NCBI RefSeq assembly: GCF_964026475.1
Contig: NZ_OZ032151.1
Coordinates: 372,001 to 436,000 of the forward strand
Direction: 5' to 3'
Source: Candidatus Tisiphia endosymbiont of Nemotelus nigrinus
GTDB taxonomy: Bacteria > Pseudomonadota > Alphaproteobacteria > Rickettsiales > Rickettsiaceae
DNA length: 64,000 nt
In this document: one piece after another, positions 47,695 through 57,241 of the stretch
How the letters are laid out: the number at the start of each line of letters is the position of its first letter
Numbering within the stretch: the stretch's first letter is position 1
Made by a program: the position numbers and the translations under genes
Notes under the pieces: generated by a model
The model's input: the letters and a program-made list of their open reading frames with translations, nothing else
The model's database searches: none
What the model was told of the DNA's origin: nothing

Positions 47695-48762
47695 ATGAGC
47701 TTTTCTGATAATCTAGCCAAAATCTTGAATAAATATGAGGAATTATCGAAAAAACTAACTACTGGTTTAGTTGGAGAAGAATTTATAAAAGCCTCAAAGG
47801 AATATGCTGGGCTAGAGCCAATTGTTCAAACAATTAATGAATATAATAAATCTGTATCCGAGTTACGCGATATCAAAGAAATGGCACAAGAATCGAATTT
47901 AGACTCTGATACACAATCGATGATATATGATGAAATACATCGTTTAGAAGCCCTGATGCCTAAACTAGAAAGGGCAGTAAAACTCTCTTTGTTACCAAAA
48001 GATGAAGCTGATACAAAAAATGCTATTATCGAGGTAAGAGCTGGTAGTGGTGGAGAAGAAGCAGCGTTATTTGCTGCAACTTTATTTAATATGTATCACA
48101 GATACGCCGAATTAAAAAGTTGGCGTTTTGAAATATTATCAATCTCAGACACTGGTATTGGTGGATATAAAGAAGCATCCGCACTAATTCAAGGACGAGA
48201 TGTGTTTTCTAAACTTAAATTCGAATCAGGTGTACACCGAGTGCAAAGAGTTCCTGAGACTGAGTCAAGTGGTAGGATACATACTTCTGCAGCTACCGTT
48301 GCTGTCTTGCCTGAAGCAGAAGATGTAGATATTAAGATCGATGACAAAGATTTACGAATTGATACATATCGGGCATCGGGTGCTGGCGGACAACATGTCA
48401 ATACCACCGAATCAGCAGTAAGGATTACCCATCTACCAACTGGTATTGTCGTTGCCCTACAAGATGAAAAATCACAGCATAAAAATAAAGCTAAGGCTAT
48501 GAAAATTCTTCGTTCTAGGGTTTATGAAGCAGAGCGATATAAAAAAGATATGGAAAGAGCCGAAGTGCGTAAAGGACAGGTTGGTTCTGGTGATAGATCA
48601 GAAAGAATTCGTACCTATAACTTTCCACAAGGTAGAGTCTCTGACCATAGAATTAACCTAACTCTCTATAAAATAGAATATGTTGTAAAAAACGGGCAGT
48701 TAGATGAATTTATTGAAGCTTTAATATCGGCTGATGAGGCAAGAAAACTTTCAGAAGTTTAA
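47695..48762 (+). CDS. prfA: Peptide chain release factor 1
   Basis: Recognises UAA and UAG and triggers peptide release. Tripeptide anticodon PxT as PET in [21 protein letters not shown], and the catalytic GGQ in [16 protein letters not shown]. The helical domain 1 and the C-terminal [20 protein letters not shown] are complete. Length 355. A gln-methylated GGQ normally needs PrmC, whose gene often follows prfA. Here prfA is followed instead by the restriction-modification remnant. Confidence 0.95.
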   Translation: MSFSDNLAKILNKYEELSKKLTTGLVGEEFIKASKEYAGLEPIVQTINEYNKSVSELRDIKEMAQESNLDSDTQSMIYDEIHRLEALMPKLERAVKLSLLPKDEADTKNAIIEVRAGSGGEEAALFAATLFNMYHRYAELKSWRFEILSISDTGIGGYKEASALIQGRDVFSKLKFESGVHRVQRVPETESSGRIHTSAATVAVLPEAEDVDIKIDDKDLRIDTYRASGAGGQHVNTTESAVRITHLPTGIVVALQDEKSQHKNKAKAMKILRSRVYEAERYKKDMERAEVRKGQVGSGDRSERIRTYNFPQGRVSDHRINLTLYKIEYVVKNGQLDEFIEALISADEARKLSEV

Positions 48763-48805
48763 AGTATGTGTATTTATTATTTGGTTACTTAATTTTTGAC
48801 TATAT

Positions 48806-49467
48806 TTACAAATCATCCCCTGTTTGCTTTTTGTACAAGTTACAAATATTCTGAAACCATTTATTACGCCATTCACCCTCTACCGGGTGAGTATTAAGAA
48901 TTTTTTTAGTGCAGTTACGAATTCAAGACGACTATTAAAAGGTGTATATGATGGATTTTTTGCATACCAAGTTGCTGGTCTGATATTAAATATTTGATTT
49001 TGTTTCCATTGGATTCTTAACGCTGCTCTTTCTGATGGGCAGCAAATTCCCCATACTTTCTTTAACCAAATATTCTTTATCATAATATCTGACTTTAATA
49101 CTGCATATTCAAAAATCAAATAATCAGCATTAAGTCTATACGGGTAGAATGCAATTGATCTACAATATGCAACAAAGTTTGCGATATCAAAATTTGGTGA
49201 TTTTGTAAAACATTTAACTTCCAATAGATTTATGTCATTTCTATGCTCGTCCATATAAAAATCAGGGAACTCTTGGTTATTATCAGGTAGACGATAAGTG
49301 ATATTATGTTCATTCATAAAGGATTTTAGCCATTCCTGTATTACATTGCCAATAATACTATTATCTCTAACAATAGTTTTAATATTATGTAATTCAAAAT
49401 ATACATTACCTTTTGCTCCACAGATTCCAGTATTTTGTAAGGTATCAAGTAGTAATTTAGCACTCAT
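48806..49467 (-). pseudogene. Type II restriction endonuclease (NgoBV/NlaIV-like), frameshifted in a poly-A run
   Basis: The open frame 49467-48880 (195 residues) has the PD-(D/E)xK core FPDFYMDEHRNDINLLEVKC. It continues with PNFDIANFVAYCRSI, PYRLNADYLIF, NIWLKKVWGICC and NIRPATWYA, which I associate with the NgoBV/NlaIV endonuclease family. The frame ends LKKFLILTR just after a run of seven A (48901-48907 on the plus strand as T). Adding one A gives LKKILNTHPVEGEWRNKWF, then QNICNLYKKQTGDDL, ending at TAA 48806-48808. This is coherent protein sequence, so the C-terminus is frameshifted. The start ATG overlaps the methyltransferase stop as ATGA. Confidence 0.75.
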
Positions 49468-49818
49468 GATAATATTCTTACAACGATTTCTTTTATTACT
49501 GGTGGCATCACAGTATTTCCTATTAAATCAAATGCTTTATAATAATCTAATTCGTCTAAACTGTAAGTTTCAGGATATCCTGAAAGTCTTAAGCCTTCAC
49601 GAACAGTAAAACCTCTAATGCCCTTTCCCACCGGAATTGCTAACTTACCAATTTCAGTTGCAACAATAGTTGGAACGTAGCCTTTTGGATCAATAATCTT
49701 TGAGATTGGAAATGAAAGTTTGCCAGCGACAATATTATAGCCTTTTTCTTTAGTGGTATCGTATTCACGAACTTTGATTCCTCCATTTTTAATAAAAAGA
49801 TTTTTAGGATGTTCTACG
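49464..49818 (-). pseudogene. C5-cytosine DNA methyltransferase, 3' fragment cut by an IS
   Basis: The last 116 codons of a cytosine-5 methyltransferase: YVPTIVATEIGKLAIPVGKG, then RGFTVREGLRLSGYPETYSL (end of the target-recognition region and motif IX), then FDLIGNTVMPPVIKEIV (motif X). No catalytic PC motif is present, because the 5' part is missing. The frame runs straight into the terminal repeat of the IS481-like element at 49818/49819. The stop overlaps the endonuclease start (ATGA), marking the two as a former type II restriction-modification operon. The 5' part is not found on the other side of the IS. Confidence 0.85.
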
Positions 49819-50823
49819 TGTTTAGTCCCAGGGTGTAATGTTGTATATTATAAAGAATTACCATCAAGAGAGGAATTATGGGACAAATATTACACGGCTG
49901 TGCCAAAACGACAGAGGCAATACGTTTCGCAATCCAAAATAGTCAAGAGAGCTTAAAGACCTTAGCAAGAAAATATTCTATTAATCCTAAAACAGTTGCT
50001 AAGTGGAAGAAACGAACTACATTACAAGATACTTGTATGGGTCCCAAAGAACCATCTTCTACAGTATTAACTTCTGAAGAAGAAGCTATGTGTATAGCAT
50101 TTCGTAAACACACTTTATTATCTTTAGATGATTGCTTATATGCTTTACAAGTTAGTATTCCCAAGCTTACTAGATCTTCTTTACATAGACTTCTTCAACG
50201 CCATAATGTTAGTAGGTTACCGGAAGTAAAAGGAAATAACAAAACCAAGAAGAAGTTTAAACTTTATCCAATTGGTTATTTCCATATAGATATTGCTGAA
50301 GTCAAAACAGAAGAAGGTAAACTCTATCTATTTGTTGCTATTGATCGCACTTCAAAGTTTGTGTATGTAGAACTTTTACCAAGATGTACCAAGACAGAAA
50401 CAGCACAATTTCTTCGTAATTTAATTAAAGCTATACCTTATAAAATTCATACTATTTTGACAGATAATGGTATTCAATTTACTAACAGAACAGTAGATAA
50501 GCATGCTTGGATGCATATTTTTGATCGTATTTGCTATGAATACAATATTGAACACAGGCTAACAAAAGTTAATCATCCATGGACTAATGGACAGGTAGAA
50601 CGTATGAATCGTACTATTAAAGAGGCAACTGTTAAACGTTTTTATTATGACAATCATCAGCAACTTAAACAACATTTATATGATTTTATCAATGCCTACA
50701 ATTTCGCAAAAAGACTTAAAGCTCTTAAAGGTTTAACTCCTTATGAATTTATCATAAAAACATGGACATCTGATCCAAATAAATTTATTATTAACCCTAA
50801 CCTCCACTCCCTGGGACTAAACA
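49819..50823 (+). mobile_element. IS481-like insertion sequence, 1005 bp
   Basis: Ends TGTTTAGTCCCAGGG and CCCTGGGACTAAACA, perfect 15-bp inverted repeats with the TGT...ACA tips of IS481 elements. One transposase gene fills it. I see no target duplication: the flanks are TTCTACG and CCTAGG, consistent with a deletion on the right side after insertion. It disrupts the methyltransferase gene on the left and abuts an IS1380 remnant on the right. Confidence 0.85.
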
Positions 50824-50828
50824 CCTAG
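49878..50828 (+). CDS. IS481-family transposase (DDE integrase core)
   Basis: 316 residues. N-terminal helix-turn-helix (IQNSQESLKTLARKYSINPK, TVAKWKKR), then the RNase H-fold integrase core. That core has the first Asp in YFHIDIAEVKTEEGKLYLF, the second in TILTDNGIQF, and the Glu in WTNGQVERMNRTIKEATVKR, so the DDE triad is complete. The C-terminal YNFAKRLKALKGLTPYEFI is typical. The reading frame runs through the right terminal repeat and stops at TAG 50826-50828, three bases beyond the element, so the last codon and the stop come from flanking DNA. Probably active or recently active. Confidence 0.9.
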   Translation: MGQILHGCAKTTEAIRFAIQNSQESLKTLARKYSINPKTVAKWKKRTTLQDTCMGPKEPSSTVLTSEEEAMCIAFRKHTLLSLDDCLYALQVSIPKLTRSSLHRLLQRHNVSRLPEVKGNNKTKKKFKLYPIGYFHIDIAEVKTEEGKLYLFVAIDRTSKFVYVELLPRCTKTETAQFLRNLIKAIPYKIHTILTDNGIQFTNRTVDKHAWMHIFDRICYEYNIEHRLTKVNHPWTNGQVERMNRTIKEATVKRFYYDNHQQLKQHLYDFINAYNFAKRLKALKGLTPYEFIIKTWTSDPNKFIINPNLHSLGLNT

Positions 50829-51432
50829 GTTTTGAGCTGGTTACAATAGAACCTTGCTAAAATACTTTTTAGCAGTTTCTTAGAAGTGGCGTCAAAATCA
50901 AGTATCAACTGTTTTGGTGCAATTTTATAAGATTCGATAAATTTATCAATCATCAGCTTGTGAGCTTTAAAAGCAAATTGACGATCTGCTTTGTTTTCTA
51001 AACGACACAAAGTAGAGCTACTAGCCATATCATCGACTGTGTCTATACTTGTTTGCAAAGCTGGACACTTCCTTAAATTATCGTGATCATTTAAATCTTC
51101 ATAACCAAGAGCAATCGAGTAAATACGTTGTTTTAGCATTGTGAGAATAGTATGAGTAATTTTATCAGAATCTCGCTTATCAGGAAAATTTTTAGCCAGT
51201 TCATTGGTTAGACCAAGCCTCTTATCTGCTTCTCTTAGCAATAATACACCTCCATCACTGCTAATATTACCTCCTGTAAAATTTATTTCCATTTGACGAT
51301 TTTTTACTTTCGATTGGTAATTTAATCCTGTACAATTTGTCATGACAAAACCTTCTGTATAATGTTCTTTTAACACCGATATTATACTATATTACGAGGG
51401 TTTTGTCTCCTGACTTTCATGCATTATTCAGG
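50824..51432 (-). mobile_element. IS1380-like remnant with one terminal end
   Basis: Holds the transposase fragment. The end at 51409-51432 (CCTGACTTTCATGCATTATTCAGG on the plus strand has inverted symmetry around ATGCAT) is the likely 5' terminus; the other terminus is not visible. Confidence 0.65.
50825..51343 (-). pseudogene. IS1380-family transposase, N-terminal fragment
   Basis: About 172 codons from MTNCTGLNYQSKVKN. MEINFTGGNISSDGGVLLL, then READKRLGL, FPDKRDSDKITHTILTMLKQ, ALGYEDLNDHDNLRK and SSTLCRLENKADRQ are classic IS1380 sequence. It ends after LILDFDAT, right at the first catalytic Asp region. The rest is replaced by an unrelated 19-codon tail ending at 50825. The catalytic domain is missing, so it is dead. 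Its left part meets the IS481-like element. Confidence 0.88.
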
Positions 51433-52472
51433 TTAAGCTTATCCTCATTTCTTGCTTTTCTTTTTCTTAATATTTCAATAATTTGTTTCCATTCTCTGAT
51501 TTTTATATGATAATTCATTCCGGTAGTATTTTTGATTGTCTAAAATAGAAAATACACTACCTCTCCTTCTTTTTAATTTATTTTTTTACAAAACTTCACA
51601 GAACCTAGTATTTTTTACTGTATATTAAGTGTTTTTTTATTGATTTTTAATATAGGAGGGCATAGAGTGAAAGCCTGTTTTTTGTTTTGCGAAAAATAGA
51701 CACTGAGGTTAGATTGTAATTTGATGGATTGTCTTCTAACCTCGGTGCTTGACACTACACCACGTAGTATCGTCTTGCATAAATACAATTATTTTTCCGC
51801 AGAGTAAAGGGAATTTTTTAAGTTTTTTAGAATAGTGCTAATCTAGTAACAGTTGCTAAAATTGTTATTATAGTTTTCGATGATTAACATTGTTGCTGTT
51901 CTGAGCTTTCAATTGGCTATCTTTGGTTATTGTATTTTTAGGGAGATGAGATGAACTGGTGTCATATATCTAGCTAAACTAAATTTGTTACATAATGATT
52001 TAAAAATATATAAAAGTTGGTTAGATATTTGGTTTAATATTGATGTAATTTTAAATTGGTTATCGTTAATAGAAATGAACTTATAATAACTGGGTATTTC
52101 TTAAAAAATTAACCTATTTTTGTTGAATGTTATAATAATAATTCAACTAAGAATATGGTTGTAAAAATAGTGTTTTTGTAGTGTTTTTTTATTAGGTTTT
52201 CAAGGATTTCCCCAATTTTTATGATAAATTGATCAGCATATTAGTTGAAATAATTTTTAAAATTTTAATTAAAATTAGAGGAGCAAAGCTTATGAGTACT
52301 AAAGTTTTAAGACTACAACACAATAAATGGGATAGTATCGTTGTGAGACACAAATTTTTACCGATACTCCTTGCAATGACGTCGGTTGTTTCCCTGTGAT
52401 TTTTAAACTGCCCTAGTAACATTTGGGTAATAAGGATGACCGTGAAGCTCAAGGAATATATTTATAAAAAAT
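51433..52472. other. One-kilobase gene-poor region with one strong hairpin
   Basis: No supported gene. 51702-51713 (ACTGAGGTTAGA) pairs with 51735-51746 (TCTAACCTCGGT) with one mismatch, a 12-bp stem with a 21-base loop. 51430-51520 on the minus strand encodes a short basic run (MNYHIKIREWKQIIEILRK) that looks like the end of a lost gene. 52331-52415 is a worn GTCATTGCGAGG-type half module. The rest is AT-rich. Confidence 0.5.
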
Positions 52473-53291
52473 ATGGTTAATCGCATTTTGCTTAGAATTA
52501 TTATTTTTCTCTCAATATTTAGTGTCATTACATATTTAGTGTATACTAATTACCACCAAGATAGTGGGCAGGTAGTGACGATTTACCACGATCAATCTCC
52601 GACAAAAATTAAGCCACAAGATAGTGGGGGAATAGTAATACCAAATGCCAATAATATAATTTACGAGAATTTACAACAAAAAAAGGTTAGTAAAGCTATA
52701 ACATTACAACCTGAACCGGAAAAACCATTAAATATCACTAAACAAAAATCAGTACAAAGTGATGAAGATATTGATTCTATAGATACAATTTTATTTGGTA
52801 TAATAGAAACTGATCAGGTTAAGTATGAGAAACATAAACTAAGTAACAATGAAGAAGGAACGGAAATAATTTTACCTAATATAATAAAAAACGAGCCAGT
52901 ACAAAAAGAGAATTTAATAGAACAACAGACTGTTCCAGTAGCCCAACAACCTAATTCAAATAAGGTCGGTTTAAATATAATAAAAGTTACTGAATCACGT
53001 CGTAAGATCGATGATAGACAGTTATTAAATAAGTCAAATCAAGGAGGATATAAAATTCAGATAGCTTCGGTAAAATCTGAATCAGAGGCTAACCAAGAAA
53101 TGGAAAGACTGAAAAAAAAATATGGTAAAACCTTTAATAATATCATTATAAATATCAAGAAGGTACAATCTGATAAAGGAAATTTTTTCTATTTAGTATT
53201 AGTAGGTAATTATCCAAATATAAACCAAGCTAAAGCGATCTGTAAAAAACTCTCTGACAATCAGCAAGGTTGCATAATTACTAATCATTGA
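52473..53291 (+). CDS. SPOR-domain membrane protein
   Basis: 272 residues. Short cytoplasmic N-terminus, one membrane helix (ILLRIIIFLSIFSVITYLVY, 5-24), a long low-complexity periplasmic linker rich in Gln, Lys, Pro and Asn, and a C-terminal SPOR domain (about 195-270). The domain reads GGYKIQIASVKSESEANQEM, FFYLVLVGNYPNINQAKAIC and KLSDNQQGCIIT. SPOR domains bind denuded septal glycans, so a cell-division role is likely (FtsN-like layout). Membrane-anchored by inference. It follows the gene-poor region; XRE lies downstream on the other strand. Confidence 0.88.
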   Translation: MVNRILLRIIIFLSIFSVITYLVYTNYHQDSGQVVTIYHDQSPTKIKPQDSGGIVIPNANNIIYENLQQKKVSKAITLQPEPEKPLNITKQKSVQSDEDIDSIDTILFGIIETDQVKYEKHKLSNNEEGTEIILPNIIKNEPVQKENLIEQQTVPVAQQPNSNKVGLNIIKVTESRRKIDDRQLLNKSNQGGYKIQIASVKSESEANQEMERLKKKYGKTFNNIIINIKKVQSDKGNFFYLVLVGNYPNINQAKAICKKLSDNQQGCIITNH

Positions 53292-53312
53292 TGGGTTTTC
53301 AACAAATAAAAC

Positions 53313-53726
53313 TCAAGGTTTATGATATTTATCGATCATCCAATCTATAAACGTACTGTCAACAGACTGCTTTTTCAAAGCATATTCATATACTTCATTT
53401 ATTAGAGCTGTAAGATTGATAAATGAAAAATTTAAATTTTTTTCAATTAACATATTAATTGTTGAACTAGTGGCTTTACTAAAGATTTTCATCTGATCAA
53501 CAGTTAGTACCTCAAAGTTTATTTCACTATTAACAACAAGAGCCTCTAAACTAATATCTAAGGCTTTGGCAATTAATTGTAAATTATTAGCACTAGGATT
53601 TTTTGAACTACCATATAAAATACTATAAACAGTATTTCTACTTAAGCCAGTTTTCTTCTCTATATCTACAGCGTTCATATTTTTTTGCGTCATTAATGAG
53701 CTAAGTTTGGTCTGTAAGTTTGCCAT
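53313..53726 (-). CDS. XRE-family transcriptional regulator
   Basis: 137 residues. The N-terminal Cro/C1 helix-turn-helix (about 1-62) reads LSSLMTQKNMNAVDIEKKTG, LSRNTVYSILYGSSKNPSAN and LQLIAKALDISLEALV. The C-terminal 70 residues are helical with no recognised domain (FSKATSSTINMLIEKNLNFS). The target is unknown. It lies between the SPOR gene (convergent) and znuB (same strand, 122 bp upstream). The gap 53727-53848 is AT-rich and probably holds its promoter. Confidence 0.85.
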   Translation of the reverse strand: MANLQTKLSSLMTQKNMNAVDIEKKTGLSRNTVYSILYGSSKNPSANNLQLIAKALDISLEALVVNSEINFEVLTVDQMKIFSKATSSTINMLIEKNLNFSFINLTALINEVYEYALKKQSVDSTFIDWMIDKYHKP

Positions 53727-53848
53727 ATATAATACTTTGTATATAAATTCAATATTCCTAAATATTAAGGTATCTTAATCATAAAGTAAACAACTAATAA
53801 CTAATTATGGATTATTATCTCTGGACTTGGGGTATTATAATTCTTAAA

Positions 53849-54637
53849 TTACCATGATCTAGAAAATCCTACCTTAGTTACTCGTGAAACTATGTAGAAT
53901 AAACAATAAATTATGGTATTTATTACAGTAATTATTGGTGTAATTGGTACGTCAAGATATAATGATGCCGTTAAACCAAGGAAGTTTACAATTAAAGCTA
54001 TGATAACTGAATTAATAATCATTTGGGCAGGATTATTAGAAATCATCCTAGCTGTCATTGCTGGAATTAGCAAAATACTAGTGACAAGCAATGCTCCAAC
54101 AATTTTAATAGTCGAGAATACTGATAAAGATAACAGTAACAAAAATGCCAATTCAATTGTTTTTACTTTTATTCCTTTAATTTGAGCAATATCTCTATTA
54201 ATTACAATTAGAATAATTTGACGGTAGAAATAGCAAATAAAAAAAACAACCGACATAAATATGGCTGATAAAATTAATATATCATTTAAAGAGGCAGATA
54301 ATATATCACCAAATAATAGACTAGTAATCTTGATCTGTAGTGGGTACATGTAACTCACTACCAAAGCCAAAGATAACATAAAGTTTGATACTAAAATTAC
54401 CACACTACTGCTACCTGATCTATTTTTTAGGGTGAATACTAAGATAGCAAAAATAATAGCGACAACTAATCCCGAATAAACAACAGGCAAATGGATGAGA
54501 ATGCTAATACTTCCAGCAAGTAAACTAGCATGCGATAGACCATCACCAAAATAAATATATTTTTTCCATAAACTTAAACAACCAAGAGGAGCAAAAATTA
54601 AACTGATTAGAATTATAGTTAATATTATTAGAGTCAT
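53849..54637 (-). CDS. znuB: Zinc/manganese ABC transporter permease
   Basis: 262 residues, about eight membrane helices, ABC-3 family. The start LIFAPLGCLSLWKKYIYFGD leads into GLSHASLLAGSISILIHLPV, the family signature (the usual ...GDALSHA...). A second conserved region is IVGALLVTSILLIPAMTARM. It imports zinc (possibly manganese) with an ATPase and a binding protein, neither of which is in the window. In rickettsiae znuB and znuC are often separated. It appears intact. Confidence 0.88.
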   Translation of the reverse strand: MTLIILTIILISLIFAPLGCLSLWKKYIYFGDGLSHASLLAGSISILIHLPVVYSGLVVAIIFAILVFTLKNRSGSSSVVILVSNFMLSLALVVSYMYPLQIKITSLLFGDILSASLNDILILSAIFMSVVFFICYFYRQIILIVINRDIAQIKGIKVKTIELAFLLLLSLSVFSTIKIVGALLVTSILLIPAMTARMISNNPAQMIINSVIIALIVNFLGLTASLYLDVPITPIITVINTIIYCLFYIVSRVTKVGFSRSW

Positions 54638-54718
54638 TTAATACGATTTTTAATAAATAAGTTAAGAATAGCACTTAGTGCTTAATTATTTTTGTGGTAT
54701 ATATTATTAGTAATTCAC

Positions 54719-54902
54719 ATTACGCATGGTATTAAAAGTCATAGGGGAAGCAGCCTAGCGTCATTGCGAGAAGTGTGTGAAGCACGACAAAGCAATCCAA
54801 TTATAAGTTTTCTGGATTGCTTAGTCACCACCAAAGTGGCTTCTCGCAATGACGTCTTGTACTTTTCTGCAATTTTTAAATTGCTATGGTTATGCGTAAG
54901 GT
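54719..54902. repeat. CTTACGCAT-type palindromic element upstream of znuB
   Basis: Left ATTACGCATGG, right ATGCGTAAG (54893-54901). One internal module from GTCATTGCGAGAAGTG to CTTCTCGCAATGACG. Same organisation as 969-1252 (shared AAAAGTCATAGGGGAAGCAGC-like left and CTGCAATTTTTAAATTGC right flanks). Confidence 0.85.
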
Positions 54903-54904
54903 AA

Positions 54905-55050
54905 TAGACTTGCTGCATAAATCAAAGATAGTTGAGGGATTTTTAGGAGAAACGAAGCCGGCTACCTTCGCGTACACAGACGTACGTGAGGAGCGGAGGC
55001 GAGTTTCGACGACAAAATCACCAACTAGATTGACTTATGCAGTAAGTCTA
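54905..55050. repeat. Palindromic element with TAGACTTGCTGCATAA ends
   Basis: TAGACTTGCTGCATAAATCAA at the left pairs with TTGACTTATGCAGTAAGTCTA at the right (two mismatches). Inside is GTACACAGACGTACGTGAGG, the inverted form of the core in 11149-11293. It begins two bases after the preceding element and ends 38 bp before ubiG. A fragment of the same family is at 24991-25038. Confidence 0.8.
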
Positions 55051-55087
55051 ATGAATTAGTAACCAATTTTATAATTAGTAAGGGACT

Positions 55088-55828
55088 ATGTCTATAAAAT
55101 CTTCTATTAATCAAGTAGAACTAGAAAAATTTAGTAAGATTTCTAGTCAATGGTGGCAGGAAGATGGGGAATTTAAAATTCTTCATCAAATAAATCCAAT
55201 TCGTATTGGTTACATATTAGATAAGATAAAAGAGCATTTTAACGTGCAGGATGACATATTACCTTGTTCAAATTTAGAAATTATAGATGTAGGATGTGGG
55301 GGGGGATTAATTACCTCTCCTCTCTGTAAACTAAATGCTATAGTCACGGGTATAGATGCATTGCAAAGTAATATCGATATTGCGACACAATATGCCTCAT
55401 CCCAAAATCTGAATATACAATATCTTAAATCAACTGTTGAGGAGTTAGTATCTTTAAATGATTTAAATAAAAAACAATATGATGTGGTACTCTGTTTAGA
55501 AGTCATAGAACATATTGATAATCCTAGTGATTTTGTAAAAAACCTAGCTAGTTTAGTAAAACCAGATGGCATGATTATAATTTCAACTATTAATCGTACG
55601 ATAAAATCCTATATGCTAGCTATTTTGATGGCAGAATATGTACTTAATTGGGTATCCAAAAATACCCACGATCATAGTAAATTTCTTAAACCATCGGAAA
55701 TTTACTCGATGTTTAATGATAATAATATAGAGCTTAAAGAACTCAAGGGCTTAACCTATAATATCGTCAATAGACGTTGGCAGTTAAGTGATGATATAGA
55801 TGTAAATTATTTTGCTTACTTAACCTAA
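55088..55828 (+). CDS. ubiG: Ubiquinone biosynthesis O-methyltransferase
   Basis: SAM-dependent methyltransferase acting twice in ubiquinone synthesis (on the polyprenyl catechol and on demethylubiquinone). Start region KFSKISSQWWQEDGEFKILH is typical of UbiG. Motif I is EIIDVGCGGGLITSPL, followed by VTGIDALQSNIDIA and VVLCLEVIEHIDNP. The C-terminal HDHSKFLKPSEIYSMF is also conserved. Length 246 is normal. Shine-Dalgarno AAGGG precedes ATG 55088. gltX follows 12 bp later, so the two are probably cotranscribed. Confidence 0.95.
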   Translation: MSIKSSINQVELEKFSKISSQWWQEDGEFKILHQINPIRIGYILDKIKEHFNVQDDILPCSNLEIIDVGCGGGLITSPLCKLNAIVTGIDALQSNIDIATQYASSQNLNIQYLKSTVEELVSLNDLNKKQYDVVLCLEVIEHIDNPSDFVKNLASLVKPDGMIIISTINRTIKSYMLAILMAEYVLNWVSKNTHDHSKFLKPSEIYSMFNDNNIELKELKGLTYNIVNRRWQLSDDIDVNYFAYLT

Positions 55829-55840
55829 ATAAAGGAAAAT

Positions 55841-57241
55841 ATGACTGTAATTACTAGATTTGCCCCATCCCCTACTGGTTTTCTACATATTGGTGGGGCA
55901 AGGACGGCATTGTTTAATTATTTATTTGCTAAACACCATAATGGCAAGTTTTTGCTACGAATTGAGGATACTGATCAAGCGAGATCAACCGAAGATGCTG
56001 TAGATGCTATATTTTCCGGCTTGAGATGGCTTGGTTTAGATTGGGATGGTGAAGTGCTTTTTCAGTCGAAAAGAAATGATTTATACAAACAAGCTGCTCT
56101 GAGATTAGTCGATGAGGGGAAAGCTTATTATTGCTTTACCTCTCAAGAGGAAATAGATAGGCAGCGAGATAATGCCATAGCTAATAAACAACATTTCTTG
56201 TTCAAAAGCCCTTGGCGGGATGTATTGCCTTCTAGTTCACAGGAGCAGAAGAGTAGACCAGTTATCCGCTTGAAAACTCCAAGAGTTGGTCATACCATTA
56301 TTCATGATGCTTTACAAGGAGATGTGGCTATTGAAAACTCGCACCTTGATGATATGGTATTGTTACGTAGCGACGGTACTGCTACCTATATGTTAGCGGT
56401 AGTGTTGGATGATCACGATATGCAGATTAGCCATATTATCAGGGGGGATGACCATTTAACTAATGCTGCTCGTCAAATTTTACTTTATCAAGCCTTTGGT
56501 TGGTCTGTACCAAATATGGTACATATACCGTTAATACACGGAGCTGATGGGGCGAAATTATCTAAAAGACACGGGGCTCTTGGAGTAGAATCTTACCAAG
56601 ATATGGGGTATTTGCCTGAGAGCTTATGTAATTATTTATTAAGATTAGGATGGAGTCACAAGGATGATGAGATTATTTCAAGATCACAAGCTATAGAATG
56701 GTTTGATCTTGATGGGCTAGGTAAGTCACCAGCTTGTCTTGATTTTGCCAAAATGGATAGTTTAAATTCTCATTATTTACGTCAGCTTGACGATCAGACA
56801 TTAACGAAGATGATTTGTCAGAGCTTGCAAGAAAATTATCAAGTTAATACGAAAGAAAAGGAATATATTCAGCAAGCAATGCCAAGTTTGAAAATAAGAA
56901 GTACTAATTTAGTTGAATTAGCAGAACTAGCTAGGATTTATTTGATTAATGTTCCTATTATCTATTCTGAGGATGCTAAAAAACTAATCAATAATTGTGA
57001 TAAAAATTTGTTGGGTCAAGTTATAAAGGAATTAGAGAATTTACCAAATTTTGATAAAGACTCAATTCAAATAAAATTTAAAGAAATAGCCAAGAATAAT
57101 AACATGAAACTCGCAGATATCATGCAGTCTGTTAGAGCTTTAATGACAGGTATGACTACTTCTCCAAGTGTCTTTGAAATTATTGCCATAATTGGTAAAG
57201 AAAATGCTATTGCTAGGTTGCAATGTACCCAAATAATTTAA
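55841..57241 (+). CDS. gltX: Glutamyl-tRNA synthetase
   Basis: Class I synthetase of 466 residues. The HIGH motif appears as PSPTGFLHIGGARTALFN and the KMSKS motif as GAKLSKRHGALG. LLRIEDTDQARSTEDAVDAI is the conserved Rossmann segment. The C-terminal helical anticodon domain is present. Rickettsiae usually carry two GltX copies, one charging tRNA-Gln with Glu for later amidation by GatCAB. Which copy this is cannot be told without comparison. The downstream unknown gene overlaps its 3' end by 19 bases. Confidence 0.94.
   Translation: MTVITRFAPSPTGFLHIGGARTALFNYLFAKHHNGKFLLRIEDTDQARSTEDAVDAIFSGLRWLGLDWDGEVLFQSKRNDLYKQAALRLVDEGKAYYCFTSQEEIDRQRDNAIANKQHFLFKSPWRDVLPSSSQEQKSRPVIRLKTPRVGHTIIHDALQGDVAIENSHLDDMVLLRSDGTATYMLAVVLDDHDMQISHIIRGDDHLTNAARQILLYQAFGWSVPNMVHIPLIHGADGAKLSKRHGALGVESYQDMGYLPESLCNYLLRLGWSHKDDEIISRSQAIEWFDLDGLGKSPACLDFAKMDSLNSHYLRQLDDQTLTKMICQSLQENYQVNTKEKEYIQQAMPSLKIRSTNLVELAELARIYLINVPIIYSEDAKKLINNCDKNLLGQVIKELENLPNFDKDSIQIKFKEIAKNNNMKLADIMQSVRALMTGMTTSPSVFEIIAIIGKENAIARLQCTQII

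Noticed and set aside
49753..49956. 67-residue plus-strand frame across the IS481 left end
   Set aside because: It is the antisense of the methyltransferase fragment fused to IS sequence in a frame other than the transposase.
54692..54904. 70-residue frame near znuB
   Set aside because: Lies within the CTTACGCAT-type element.
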